Origin: an uncultured Acidobacteriota bacterium
GTDB lineage: Bacteria; Acidobacteriota; Vicinamibacteria; Vicinamibacterales; UBA8438
Assembly: GCA_913043805.1 (NCBI GenBank)
Contig: CAJWMX010000067.1
Location: 1 to 9,700, forward strand
Reading direction: 5' to 3'
DNA: 9,700 nucleotides
Within the stretch, counting starts at the first letter, position 1, and each line of letters starts with the position of its first letter. The notes below the pieces were generated by a model. It was given only the letters and a program-made list of their open reading frames with translations. It was not told where the DNA came from and did not search any database. Shown piece by piece: positions 1 through 5,858 of the stretch. The translations under genes and the position numbers were made by a program.

Positions 1-361
1 CCTGGCCGAAAATCTGCGGTTCGCCAACCACCAGGGAGTCGAGTCCCGCCGCCACTCGGAAGAGATGATGAACCACGTCCGTCCCCGTATGGGTATAGAG
101 GTGCGGAGCCAGTTCGGTATCCGACACGTCGTGGAACCGGCTCATGAAGTCCGCAAGTTCCCGGGCCGTCGCCACCGGGTCGTCGCACGTGACGTAGAGC
201 TCGGCGCGGTTGCATGTGGTCAGCACGACCGCCTCAGCGAGGGTCGGGCGGAGAGAGAGCTCGCCGAGCGCGGTTGGCACACCCCGTTTCGAGAAGTCCA
301 CCCGCTCGCGCAGATCGACTGGCGCCGTGTGGTGACTCACGCCAAGCAGCAGCAGCTCCAT
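1..361 (-). CDS. hemA: Glutamyl-tRNA reductase, N-terminal part (runs off the left edge)
   Basis: Reduces glutamyl-tRNA(Glu) to glutamate-1-semialdehyde with NADPH, the first committed step of C5-pathway tetrapyrrole (haem) synthesis in the cytoplasm. About 120 residues are visible. They begin MELLLLGVSHHTAPVDLRER, the typical family opening. TTCNRAELY follows, with the catalytic cysteine at residue 50, and the segment AAGLDSLVVGEPQIFGQ lies at residues 104-120. This covers the catalytic domain up to the start of the NADPH-binding part; the rest lies beyond base 1. The ATG at 359-361 gives the standard N-terminus, but no clear ribosome binding site precedes it. It is the last visible gene of the leftward cluster, 79 bases after the HemX-like gene. 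HemA next to a HemX/CcsA-type membrane protein is a known arrangement. The identification is secure; only the length is unknown. Confidence 0.96.
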   Translation of the reverse strand, partial: MELLLLGVSHHTAPVDLRERVDFSKRGVPTALGELSLRPTLAEAVVLTTCNRAELYVTCDDPVATARELADFMSRFHDVSDTELAPHLYTHTGTDVVHHLFRVAAGLDSLVVGEPQIFGQ

Positions 362-400
362 ACCGCAGGCTGAAGCGGATGACAGCGAGGCCTTGACCTC

Positions 401-432
<32 letters not shown>

Positions 433-440
433 TGCGGGTT

Positions 441-1262
441 CTAGAAATTGTGACTCTCAGTCAGGAAATACCCGACCGGGACGAGGTTGAGCAGCACGAT
501 CGAGAAGCCGATGGCCGACAACCAGGCGGCCCGTCGACCGCTCCAGCCGATGACGCGTCGTGCGTACAGCTCGAACGAATACACCGCCCAGCTGAGAAGG
601 ACGATCGAGATCTTCGGATCCAGCAGGGTCATCGCCGCGACCCGTGGGTCCGCCGTTTCAGGCTGAAGTTGGAAGAGCCAGACCCCGCCGACCGCCAGGC
701 CAGCGGTGAGGAACAGCCAGCCCACACCGACGGCCCGGCCGTTCATCGTGTCCAGGACCTGCAGCGAGGGCAGTCGGGCCGCGAAGAAGCCCAGCTGTTT
801 CGATTTCAGTTCCCGGAACAACAGGACGTAGGTGATGCCCACGACGCACGCGAGCGCGAAGGCCGCGTAGGCGAACAGCAACGACGAGACGTGCACGGCG
901 AACCAGGGGCTGTCCAGCACCGGTACCGGTTCGATGACCCGGTCGCTGAGGGTCGAGACGGTTTGCAGAATCACGAGCAAGGGGACGATGAAGACGCCCA
1001 TCGCGCGTTCGTCGGTCGTCACCTCGGTGTAGAGATAGGCGACCGCCAGCAGCCAGACGAAGGCGGAGATGGCGGCTGGAGCGCCGACGAAGGGGAGATG
1101 GCCCACCTCGACCGTGCGCATGCCAATGACGAAGGTGTGCATCAGCGCCGCGGCGGCCAGGGTCGCTGTCGCGAGCCGTCCGGCCCCGGCGTCGCGTCGG
1201 GCGAAGTGCAGGCCGTAGGCGACACCGGCGGCAACGTAGAGCAAGAGAAGCAGTATGGTCAT
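441..1262 (-). CDS. CcsA/CcmC-family (HemX-like) membrane protein
   Basis: A 273-residue, strongly hydrophobic protein with about eight predicted membrane segments, the size and layout of HemX and cytochrome c assembly (CcsA/CcmC) family proteins. Family members handle haem for cytochrome c maturation; HemX in Bacillus lowers HemA levels. Candidate haem-ligand histidines are H42 (MHTFVIGMR), H124 (WFAVHVSSLLFAYAAF, the best match to a conserved family histidine) and H271 near the C-terminus. The Trp-rich WWD motif of true haem lyases (roughly WGxxWxWDxxE) is not recognisable. The corresponding region, about residues 194-217, reads VWLFQLQ...LLDPKIS with only a DPK core kept. This and the adjacent hemA favour a HemX-like role over cytochrome c synthesis. 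The gene starts 28 bases after the upstream VWA gene stops and has no strong ribosome binding site. The family is certain; the exact function is not. Confidence 0.88.
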   Translation of the reverse strand: MTILLLLLYVAAGVAYGLHFARRDAGAGRLATATLAAAALMHTFVIGMRTVEVGHLPFVGAPAAISAFVWLLAVAYLYTEVTTDERAMGVFIVPLLVILQTVSTLSDRVIEPVPVLDSPWFAVHVSSLLFAYAAFALACVVGITYVLLFRELKSKQLGFFAARLPSLQVLDTMNGRAVGVGWLFLTAGLAVGGVWLFQLQPETADPRVAAMTLLDPKISIVLLSWAVYSFELYARRVIGWSGRRAAWLSAIGFSIVLLNLVPVGYFLTESHNF

Positions 1263-1290
1263 GGGATGTACGGTGGACCGCGTCGCGATC

Positions 1291-2220
1291 CTAGTTCACG
1301 GTCGGCGCGTAGTACCCCTGTCGGGTCCGCGCCGCGACATTCTCCCGGTCGACCCGCACCACGATCCGTCGGTATCTTCCGTCCCTCATCGGGTTCCTAG
1401 AGATGTAGCCGAGGGAGTACTGGCTCGACAGTTCGTCAGAAATGCGCTGGTAGATGCCCGGCAGATCTTCGAGCTGCTCAGGGAAGAAGGCGCGGCCCCC
1501 GGTCTCCTGTGCGAGCTGGCGTAGCACGAAGTCCGCCTCGCGGAACCCCCGCCGGTTCCGGCCGTCGCCCGAGCGCAGGCCGATGGAGTAGATCACCGTG
1601 TTCGAGCGTTTGGCAAGCTCCAGCACTTCGTCGAAGTCGACCAGGCTGGAGGTGTCATCGCCGTCGGACAGCACCACGACCGCCTGGCGCCGGATCTCGT
1701 CGGCCGAGTTCGCCTCGATCTTGCCCAGCTCCTTGAGCGAGATGTAGATGGCGTTGTAGAGCGATGTCGAGCCGCCTGGCGTGGTGCGCCGAATGGCGTC
1801 GGTAAGCTCGTCAAGAGCTCCAGTGAACCCTTGCAGGATCTCCACCCGGCTGTCGAACTGAATCACGCTCCCGAGATCCTCGGGGCGTAGGCGCTCGGCG
1901 AAGCCGACCGCCGCTTCGTGCGCAGTCGCCATCTTTTCCGTCATGCTCTGGCTGGCGTCCATCAGCAGGGCCAGGGCGATCGGTAGCTGGGTCGGCGTGA
2001 AGAAGGATATTTCCTGCGCCGCCCCGTCCTCGAACAGCTCGAAGTCCCCGGGAGCGAGGTCGGTCACATGCCGGTTCTCGCCATCGGTGACCGTGACGGT
2101 CAGCGAAACGAGATCGACGCCGGTTCGGAACGCCGGCTGCTCCGGGGGCTGCTGCTGCGCGACCGTGGTCGCTATCGCGAGAGTGACGGCCACCAGGACC
2201 GCGCCGAGCTGGCGTCTCAT
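1291..2220 (-). CDS. Secreted VWFA-related Acidobacterial domain protein, intact MIDAS
   Basis: A 309-residue protein with an N-terminal signal peptide (hydrophobic residues 5-20, likely cleaved near the Ala-Gln at 21-22), so it should be exported. Residues 34-75 (VDLVSLTVTVTD to FELFEDGAAQEISFF) form the N-terminal beta domain typical of the 'VWFA-related Acidobacterial domain' family. A von Willebrand A domain follows from about residue 80. Its metal-ion-dependent adhesion site looks complete: DASQS (D88, S90, S92), a Thr in GGSTSL (T152) and SDGDD (D186). The C-terminal part SSQYSLGYISRN followed by VRVDR and GYYAP also matches the family. VWA domains with this site usually bind protein ligands through Mg2+; the ligand here is unknown. 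A GGAG ribosome binding site lies 7 bases before the ATG, inside the end of the upstream gene, and the gap to that gene is 2 bases, so coupled translation is likely. Confidence 0.92.
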   Translation of the reverse strand: MRRQLGAVLVAVTLAIATTVAQQQPPEQPAFRTGVDLVSLTVTVTDGENRHVTDLAPGDFELFEDGAAQEISFFTPTQLPIALALLMDASQSMTEKMATAHEAAVGFAERLRPEDLGSVIQFDSRVEILQGFTGALDELTDAIRRTTPGGSTSLYNAIYISLKELGKIEANSADEIRRQAVVVLSDGDDTSSLVDFDEVLELAKRSNTVIYSIGLRSGDGRNRRGFREADFVLRQLAQETGGRAFFPEQLEDLPGIYQRISDELSSQYSLGYISRNPMRDGRYRRIVVRVDRENVAARTRQGYYAPTVN

Positions 2221-2222
2221 AG

Positions 2223-3161
2223 CTAGTCTCCGGTGTGGTTCGCCGGTGCTCCGTACGCCGTCAACTCGTCCTGGCGCATCCGTACCGTGATCTCGTCAGG
2301 TGGGATCAGCCGCGCCGGGCGGTTGTACACCACTTCATACTGACTGGCCAGCATGCCCGCGAGCTCCTCGAGGGCGCCGGCGACGGCCCGGCTCACCAGG
2401 AGGTCGCGACGACGCCCGCCGGTGCGGTCGGGACCCTGTGCCAGTGTCAGGTCCCGTTCCCTCAGGGCGTCGGCGAGCTCGGGCCGGCTTCTCAGCGCCA
2501 TGTTCGCGTTGTCCCTCATGAGTAGGACGTGGGTGGCGACGCCAGCGTCTCGCAGGGCGTCGAGGGCCTGTCGGGCATCGCGATTGCTGTAGTCGACACC
2601 GTCCGTAGCGACGACGATGATCACCGGTCTCGCCGATTCCCGCCGTTCGAATCCTCGTGCTGTTTCCACGAGCGCGTCGAGGAGGTAGGCCGCGCTGTTC
2701 GGGAACGCGAACACCTGTCCGATGCCGTCCTGCAGTCGATCTCGTTGGCGGGTGGACTCCACCAGGATCTGCGGGCGCTGTCCAAAGGCGACGAGCGCGA
2801 TCTCGTGGTCCTCGTGCAGCGCGTCGACCAGCGTCGTCAGGCCGTCACGCATGTCGGGAACCGCGGATTCGGCCGCCCAGCTGGTGTCGACCAGGACCGC
2901 CACCTGCATCGCGGTGCTCGCGGGGCCGACCCTCAGGACCTCACGGGATTCGCCGTCCTCTTCGACAACGAAGTCGCCTGGCCCCAGGCCTTCGACCGGC
3001 GTACCGTCGTCGTCGAGGACGCTGACCCACACCGTCCGCTCACCGTCTTGCGCCGCGGCCGGCGCCGACAGGCCGGTGGCGGCCGCCACAGACAGCAGGC
3101 AGCCCACGAGCGTACGCCCGTGGCGAGCTCGGTACCCCAGGGAGATCCTGCCTCGGTCCAT
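2223..3161 (-). CDS. Secreted VWFA-related protein, degenerate MIDAS
   Basis: A paralogue-like neighbour of the gene downstream of it: signal peptide, short beta domain (VWVSVLDDDGTPVEGLGPGD, then FVVEEDGES), VWA-type fold and the closing motif LASQYEVVYNRP. From the chosen start it has 312 residues. A further in-frame ATG lies 9 bases upstream (3170), but its only GGAG touches it directly; the ATG at 3161 has that GGAG at a proper 9-base distance. The signal peptide ends near APAAA-QDGE. The metal site is incomplete: the first motif reads VDTSWAA instead of DxSxS (last Ser replaced by Ala), and the usual GGT loop reads FPNSAAYL. TDGVD is kept. It may therefore bind metal weakly or play a structural role. 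It is the first gene of the leftward cluster. The family is assigned with good confidence; the function is unknown. Confidence 0.85.
   Translation of the reverse strand: MDRGRISLGYRARHGRTLVGCLLSVAAATGLSAPAAAQDGERTVWVSVLDDDGTPVEGLGPGDFVVEEDGESREVLRVGPASTAMQVAVLVDTSWAAESAVPDMRDGLTTLVDALHEDHEIALVAFGQRPQILVESTRQRDRLQDGIGQVFAFPNSAAYLLDALVETARGFERRESARPVIIVVATDGVDYSNRDARQALDALRDAGVATHVLLMRDNANMALRSRPELADALRERDLTLAQGPDRTGGRRRDLLVSRAVAGALEELAGMLASQYEVVYNRPARLIPPDEITVRMRQDELTAYGAPANHTGD
2228..2231 (-). promoter_or_regulatory. Ribosome binding site of the second VWA gene, next to the upstream stop codon
   Basis: GGAG on the minus strand, 7 bases before the ATG at 2220, lies within the last codons of the upstream VWA gene, whose TAG stop is at 2223-2225. 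Stop, two spacer bases and ATG follow directly, a layout that suggests translational coupling of the VWA pair. Confidence 0.6.
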
Positions 3162-3170
3162 CGCGTCCAT

Positions 3171-3174
3171 CTCC
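3171..3174 (-). promoter_or_regulatory. Ribosome binding site that decides the start of the first VWA gene
   Basis: GGAG on the minus strand sits 9 bases before the ATG at 3161 and directly abuts the alternative ATG at 3170. Spacing favours 3161, which also gives a shorter and more normal signal-peptide N-region. Confidence 0.55.
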
Positions 3175-3269
3175 GTCTCGACGCCAGTTTCGATTCGTGT
3201 TCGCGGGTGTTGGCGGCGGCTCGGGGCAACCTGACGGCCCGTCGTCGTCCTGGCGAACGGAACCTCTCA

Positions 3270-3275
3270 AGTATA
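3270..3275 (-). promoter_or_regulatory. Possible -10 element for the leftward VWA-hemX-hemA cluster
   Basis: The minus strand reads TATACT here, five of six matches to TATAAT, about 100 bases upstream of the first VWA gene. No good -35 box lies 16-18 bases further upstream (CCCGCC at 17), so this would need an activator or another sigma factor. It is only a candidate. Confidence 0.25.
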
Positions 3276-3310
3276 TCGGGAATTGACGGGCTGGCGGGCC
3301 TTCACTGAGT

Positions 3311-3332
3311 CCTGTTTTTGGCCCAAAACAGG
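3311..3332. other. Perfect 8-bp inverted repeat followed by a G7-T5 tract
   Basis: The arms CCTGTTTT (3311-3318) and AAAACAGG (3325-3332) are exact reverse complements around a 6-base loop TGGCCC. The right arm runs into seven G (3331-3337) and then five T (3338-3342). It lies about 48 bases upstream of the -35 box of the nuo promoter and between the two divergent units, so an operator for one or both is plausible. As RNA it would fold into a hairpin, but nothing upstream is transcribed rightward, so a terminator role is not evident. Confidence 0.5.
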
Positions 3333-3379
3333 GGGGGTTTTTGATCGCGGCCGGTGGTTTTTTCAGGATACCCGATTCC

Positions 3380-3408
3380 TTGACACCCCTGTGGGTGCGT
3401 GCTATAAA
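3380..3408 (+). promoter_or_regulatory. Sigma70-type promoter of the nuo operon
   Basis: TTGACA at 3380-3385 is a perfect -35 box. TATAAA at 3403-3408 matches the -10 consensus at five of six positions. The spacer is exactly 17 bases. Transcription would begin near 3415, giving a leader of about 150 bases before nuoA. This is the best promoter in the window and lies correctly for the whole rightward operon. Activity is predicted from sequence only. Confidence 0.75.
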
Positions 3409-3414
3409 AAGCCC

Positions 3415-3567
3415 GGTTTTCAGGCCTCCAAGGTCGAGCGACCAGCGACGACCAACCCTGCCGCATCGAGGTTTCCGGCTGCATCGAGGCGCGTGGACGT
3501 CGAGGGAGGTCTGTGCCGGTTCGAGTCCGGCGCGGAGTCGGGAGAGAGGCCAGGCCAGGGACGTTCA
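3415..3567 (+). other. Predicted nuo leader (5' untranslated region)
   Basis: The stretch between the predicted transcription start and the nuoA ATG. It holds a short self-complementary GGTC/GACC element (3432-3443), two copies of GCATCGAGG 18 bases apart (3463-3471 and 3481-3489) and a 7-bp-stem hairpin resembling a tRNA T-arm (3513-3533). It ends with an AGGG ribosome binding site at 3557-3560, 7 bases before the ATG. No known riboswitch or leader peptide is recognised. Confidence 0.45.
3513..3533 (+). other. Hairpin resembling a tRNA T-arm in the nuo leader
   Basis: GTGCCGG (3513-3519) pairs with CCGGCGC (3527-3533), including one G-U pair, around the 7-base loop TTCGAGT. The inner GCCGG-TTCGAGT-CCGGC is what a tRNA T-arm looks like, including TTC and the following purine. 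No matching acceptor strand, D-arm or anticodon arm is found upstream, so it is not a complete tRNA gene. It could be a chance GC-rich hairpin, a remnant or a leader structure. Confidence 0.35.
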
Positions 3568-3930
3568 ATGGAGACTTTCGAACAATATGTTCCGATTCTG
3601 CTCTTCGTGCTGGTCGCGACGGGGTTCGCGCTCTTCACGTTGATCGTCTCCGCCCTCGTTTCCTCTTCGAAGTACAACAAGGTCAAGCTCGAACCGTACG
3701 AATGTGGCATTGAGCCGGAAACCGATGCCCGCGACAGATACAGCGTTCGCTACTACCTGATCGCGATGCTCTTCGTCATCTTTGACGTGGAGACCGTCTT
3801 CATGTTCCCGTGGGCGGTCATCATGGACGAGTTGGCGCTGTTCGGATTGATCGAGATGCTGGTCTTCATCTTCATCCTCGTGCTGGGGTACGTGTATGCC
3901 TGGCGCAAGGGTGCGTTGGAGTGGGTCTAG
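3568..3930 (+). CDS. nuoA: NADH-quinone oxidoreductase subunit A
   Basis: A small membrane subunit of respiratory complex I that lies near the quinone site and contributes to the coupling between electron transfer and proton pumping. The 120 residues are the usual length. Three membrane segments are visible at about residues 9-32, 63-85 and 92-112. The family motifs YECGIEP (Cys46) and FDVETVFMFPW (residues 72-82) are intact. The ATG at 3568 is preceded by AGGG at 7 bases. The frame is open further upstream to 3283, but that extension is not NuoA-like and would start upstream of the predicted promoter. It is the first gene of the operon. nuoB would normally come next but is absent. Confidence 0.97.
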   Translation: METFEQYVPILLFVLVATGFALFTLIVSALVSSSKYNKVKLEPYECGIEPETDARDRYSVRYYLIAMLFVIFDVETVFMFPWAVIMDELALFGLIEMLVFIFILVLGYVYAWRKGALEWV

Positions 3931-3946
3931 CCGCTGAGCTCTTACG

Positions 3947-4696
3947 ATGACTGACGATCCGAAGCCTGCCGGATCGGCGCCCGATGGTCCGGCGAAGCCG
4001 GATGCGGCGTCCGACACGCCAGCCACGCCCGAGCCGGCAGCCAAGCCCGCTCAGCCGCCGGCTGCGGCGGCGCCGGCCGCCAAACCAGCGGCGAAGAAGC
4101 CGGCGCCCAAGCCCAAGGCTCCTCCAGAGCCCCCCAAGGGGCCCGAGGATCCGGCACCTCCGGACGACCTCGAGCCGCCCGCCTTCATCGCAGCCCTGCA
4201 GCAGGCGCATCCGGATGCGGTGGAGCAGTTGAGCTACTGGGTCGGCGACTGGACGGTCATCGTCAAGCTTGAGGCCTTGATCGACGTGGCGACGTATCTG
4301 CGTGACGCCGACGATGCCTCGTTCGACTACTGCAGTGATCTGACTGCGAGCGACTGGCCCCCCCGGGAGAAGCGGTTCGACGTCATCTACTGCCTCTACT
4401 CCACGCGCCGCCGTCACCGCGTGCGGATCAAGGTCCGCGCCGGCGAAGAGGATCAGGTCGCGTCAGTGTCCGGCCTCTGGACCGCCGCGAACTGGTTCGA
4501 GCGTGAGGTGTGGGACATGTTCGGGGTCAAGTTTGCCGGACACCCCGACTTGCGACGGATTTTGATGCCGGAAGGTTGGCAGGGCTTCCCCCAGCGGAAG
4601 GACTACCCGCTCGAAGGCCCCGGCGAGCTGCTGCTGGAGAGCCCGATGGAGTGGTTGCGTCTGCGCAACCTTCCGGACGAGGCGGAGATCGAGTAG
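3947..4696 (+). CDS. nuoC: NADH-quinone oxidoreductase subunit C with a Pro/Ala/Lys-rich N-terminal extension
   Basis: A peripheral-arm subunit of complex I (30-kDa subunit family) without cofactors, which binds NuoD and helps to build the quinone-reducing module. The 249 residues split into a low-complexity tail (about 1-77, almost only Pro, Ala, Lys and acidic residues) and a normal core from about FIAALQQAHPDAVEQ (80) to the end. The family signature is clear: ANWFEREVWDMFGV (residues 181-194), GHPDLRRILMPEGW and RKDYPLEGPGE. The tail has no other in-frame ATG, and the start lies only 16 bases after nuoA, so the extension is probably translated. It is separate from nuoD, not fused as in some bacteria. 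No strong ribosome binding site is seen. Confidence 0.95.
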   Translation: MTDDPKPAGSAPDGPAKPDAASDTPATPEPAAKPAQPPAAAAPAAKPAAKKPAPKPKAPPEPPKGPEDPAPPDDLEPPAFIAALQQAHPDAVEQLSYWVGDWTVIVKLEALIDVATYLRDADDASFDYCSDLTASDWPPREKRFDVIYCLYSTRRRHRVRIKVRAGEEDQVASVSGLWTAANWFEREVWDMFGVKFAGHPDLRRILMPEGWQGFPQRKDYPLEGPGELLLESPMEWLRLRNLPDEAEIE

Positions 4697-4714
4697 CACC
4701 AGGGCGGCAAGATC

Positions 4715-5836
4715 ATGGCAACCCAATCAGCACCGATTTTCGACACCGACGAGCTGGTCATCAACATGGGGCCGCAGCACCCCAGCACCCACGGGGTGCT
4801 GCGGCTGGTGCTGAAGCTCGATGGTGAGCGGGTGGTCGATTGCGACACCGTGATGGGCTATGTCCACCGCGGGATCGAGAAACTCAGCGAGAACCGGGAC
4901 TGGACGCAGATCATTCTGCTGACCGACCGGATGGACTACGTGGCGGCCGCCACCAACAACCTCGGGTATTGCGAGACGGTCGAGAAGTTGCTCGAGGTCG
5001 AGGTGCCGCGGCGAGCCCGTTACATTCGGACCATTCTGGCCGAACTGCAACGGATCGGGAGTCACTGCCTCTGGCTGGGTACCCATGCCATGGACATTGG
5101 CGCCATGACGGTCCTCCTTTATGCGTTCAGGGAGCGGGAGCTCGTCTTGGACCTCTTCGAGGAGTACTGCGGCGCCAGGCTCACCTACAACTCCATGCGG
5201 ATCGGTGGTCTCCCGCTGGATATCCCCAGTGGCTGGGATCAGAAGGTCCGCGCGTTCTGCGACGTGATGGAGACCAAGCTCCCAGAGTATGAAGAGCTGC
5301 TCACCAACAACCGGATCTGGCTGGAGCGCACCCGAGGGGTTGGCGTGATTTCCGGGCCGGACGCGACCGCGCTCGGTCTGTGCGGCCCGCCGCTGCGTGG
5401 TTCCGGTGTCTATCGCGACGTGCGCAAGGACGAGCCGTATGCGGCGTACGACGAGTTCGACTTCGAGGTGCCCCTGGGAACCCAGGGCGACACCTACGAC
5501 CGTTATCTGATTCGGCTCGAGGAGTTCCGGCAGTCGATCCGCATCATCCGCCAGGCGCTCGATGGCCTGCCGGAAGGGCCGATCATGGGGAAAGTGCCCC
5601 GACTGCTCAAGCCCAAGGCGGGCGAGACCTATCACGCCATCGAGTCGCCGAAGGGTGAGCTCGGTTATTTCATTGTCAGCGACGGGCGCGCGACGAATCC
5701 GTATCGACTCAGAGTCCGTCCCCCGTCATTCTGCAACCTGCAGGGGCTGAAGCCCCTGATCGTCGGTCATCTGGTCGCGGACGTCGTCTGCCTCATCGGC
5801 ACCATCGATATCGTGCTGGGCGAAGTCGACCGCTGA
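4715..5836 (+). CDS. nuoD: NADH-quinone oxidoreductase subunit D
   Basis: The 49-kDa-type subunit, related to hydrogenase large subunits, which forms the quinone-binding pocket together with NuoB. At 373 residues it is complete and near the short end of the family. GPQHPSTHGVLRL opens the domain. H26 and Y75 (in RMDYVAA) correspond to the quinone-site His59 and Tyr108 of the bovine protein; both pairs are 49 residues apart. YNSMRIGGLPLD, the GPIMGKVPRLLKPKAGE segment and the invariant ending DIVLGEVDR are all present, so the protein looks functional. AGGG lies 10 bases before the ATG, and nuoC ends 18 bases upstream. nuoE, F and G, which often follow, are missing; nuoH comes after 22 bases. 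Confidence 0.98.
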   Translation: MATQSAPIFDTDELVINMGPQHPSTHGVLRLVLKLDGERVVDCDTVMGYVHRGIEKLSENRDWTQIILLTDRMDYVAAATNNLGYCETVEKLLEVEVPRRARYIRTILAELQRIGSHCLWLGTHAMDIGAMTVLLYAFRERELVLDLFEEYCGARLTYNSMRIGGLPLDIPSGWDQKVRAFCDVMETKLPEYEELLTNNRIWLERTRGVGVISGPDATALGLCGPPLRGSGVYRDVRKDEPYAAYDEFDFEVPLGTQGDTYDRYLIRLEEFRQSIRIIRQALDGLPEGPIMGKVPRLLKPKAGETYHAIESPKGELGYFIVSDGRATNPYRLRVRPPSFCNLQGLKPLIVGHLVADVVCLIGTIDIVLGEVDR

Positions 5837-5858
5837 CATACATGAACCCCTGACTACG

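Larger units (their letters stand above)
3162..3567. other. Divergent intergenic control region
   Basis: About 400 bases without a convincing gene separate the leftward VWA-hemX-hemA cluster from the rightward nuo operon. The middle, roughly 3300-3425, is visibly richer in A/T runs than its surroundings and holds an inverted repeat, a G7-T5 tract, a good sigma70-type promoter for nuo and a pair of GGTTTT...CAGG repeats. The part next to nuoA is a GC-rich leader. The part next to the VWA gene (3171-3300) shows only a weak promoter candidate. Open frames that cross this region lack recognisable protein features. Confidence 0.75.

Noticed and set aside
2529..3308. A 259-codon plus-strand open frame opposite the first VWA gene
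   Set aside because: No protein signature; the minus strand has a signal peptide and family motifs.
3311..3342. Rho-independent terminator
   Set aside because: Seven G residues separate the hairpin from the T tract apart from the two in the stem, and no rightward gene lies upstream to be terminated.
3440..3540. A complete tRNA gene ending in the T-arm-like hairpin
   Set aside because: No acceptor strand complementary to the bases after the hairpin and no D- or anticodon arm could be found upstream.
3283..3567. N-terminal extension of nuoA in the same open frame
   Set aside because: NuoA proteins start at METFEQY-like sequences; the extension spans the promoter and leader and would begin upstream of the predicted transcription start.
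4727..5635. A 302-codon minus-strand open frame opposite nuoD
   Set aside because: Antisense shadow of a highly conserved gene; no domain features.
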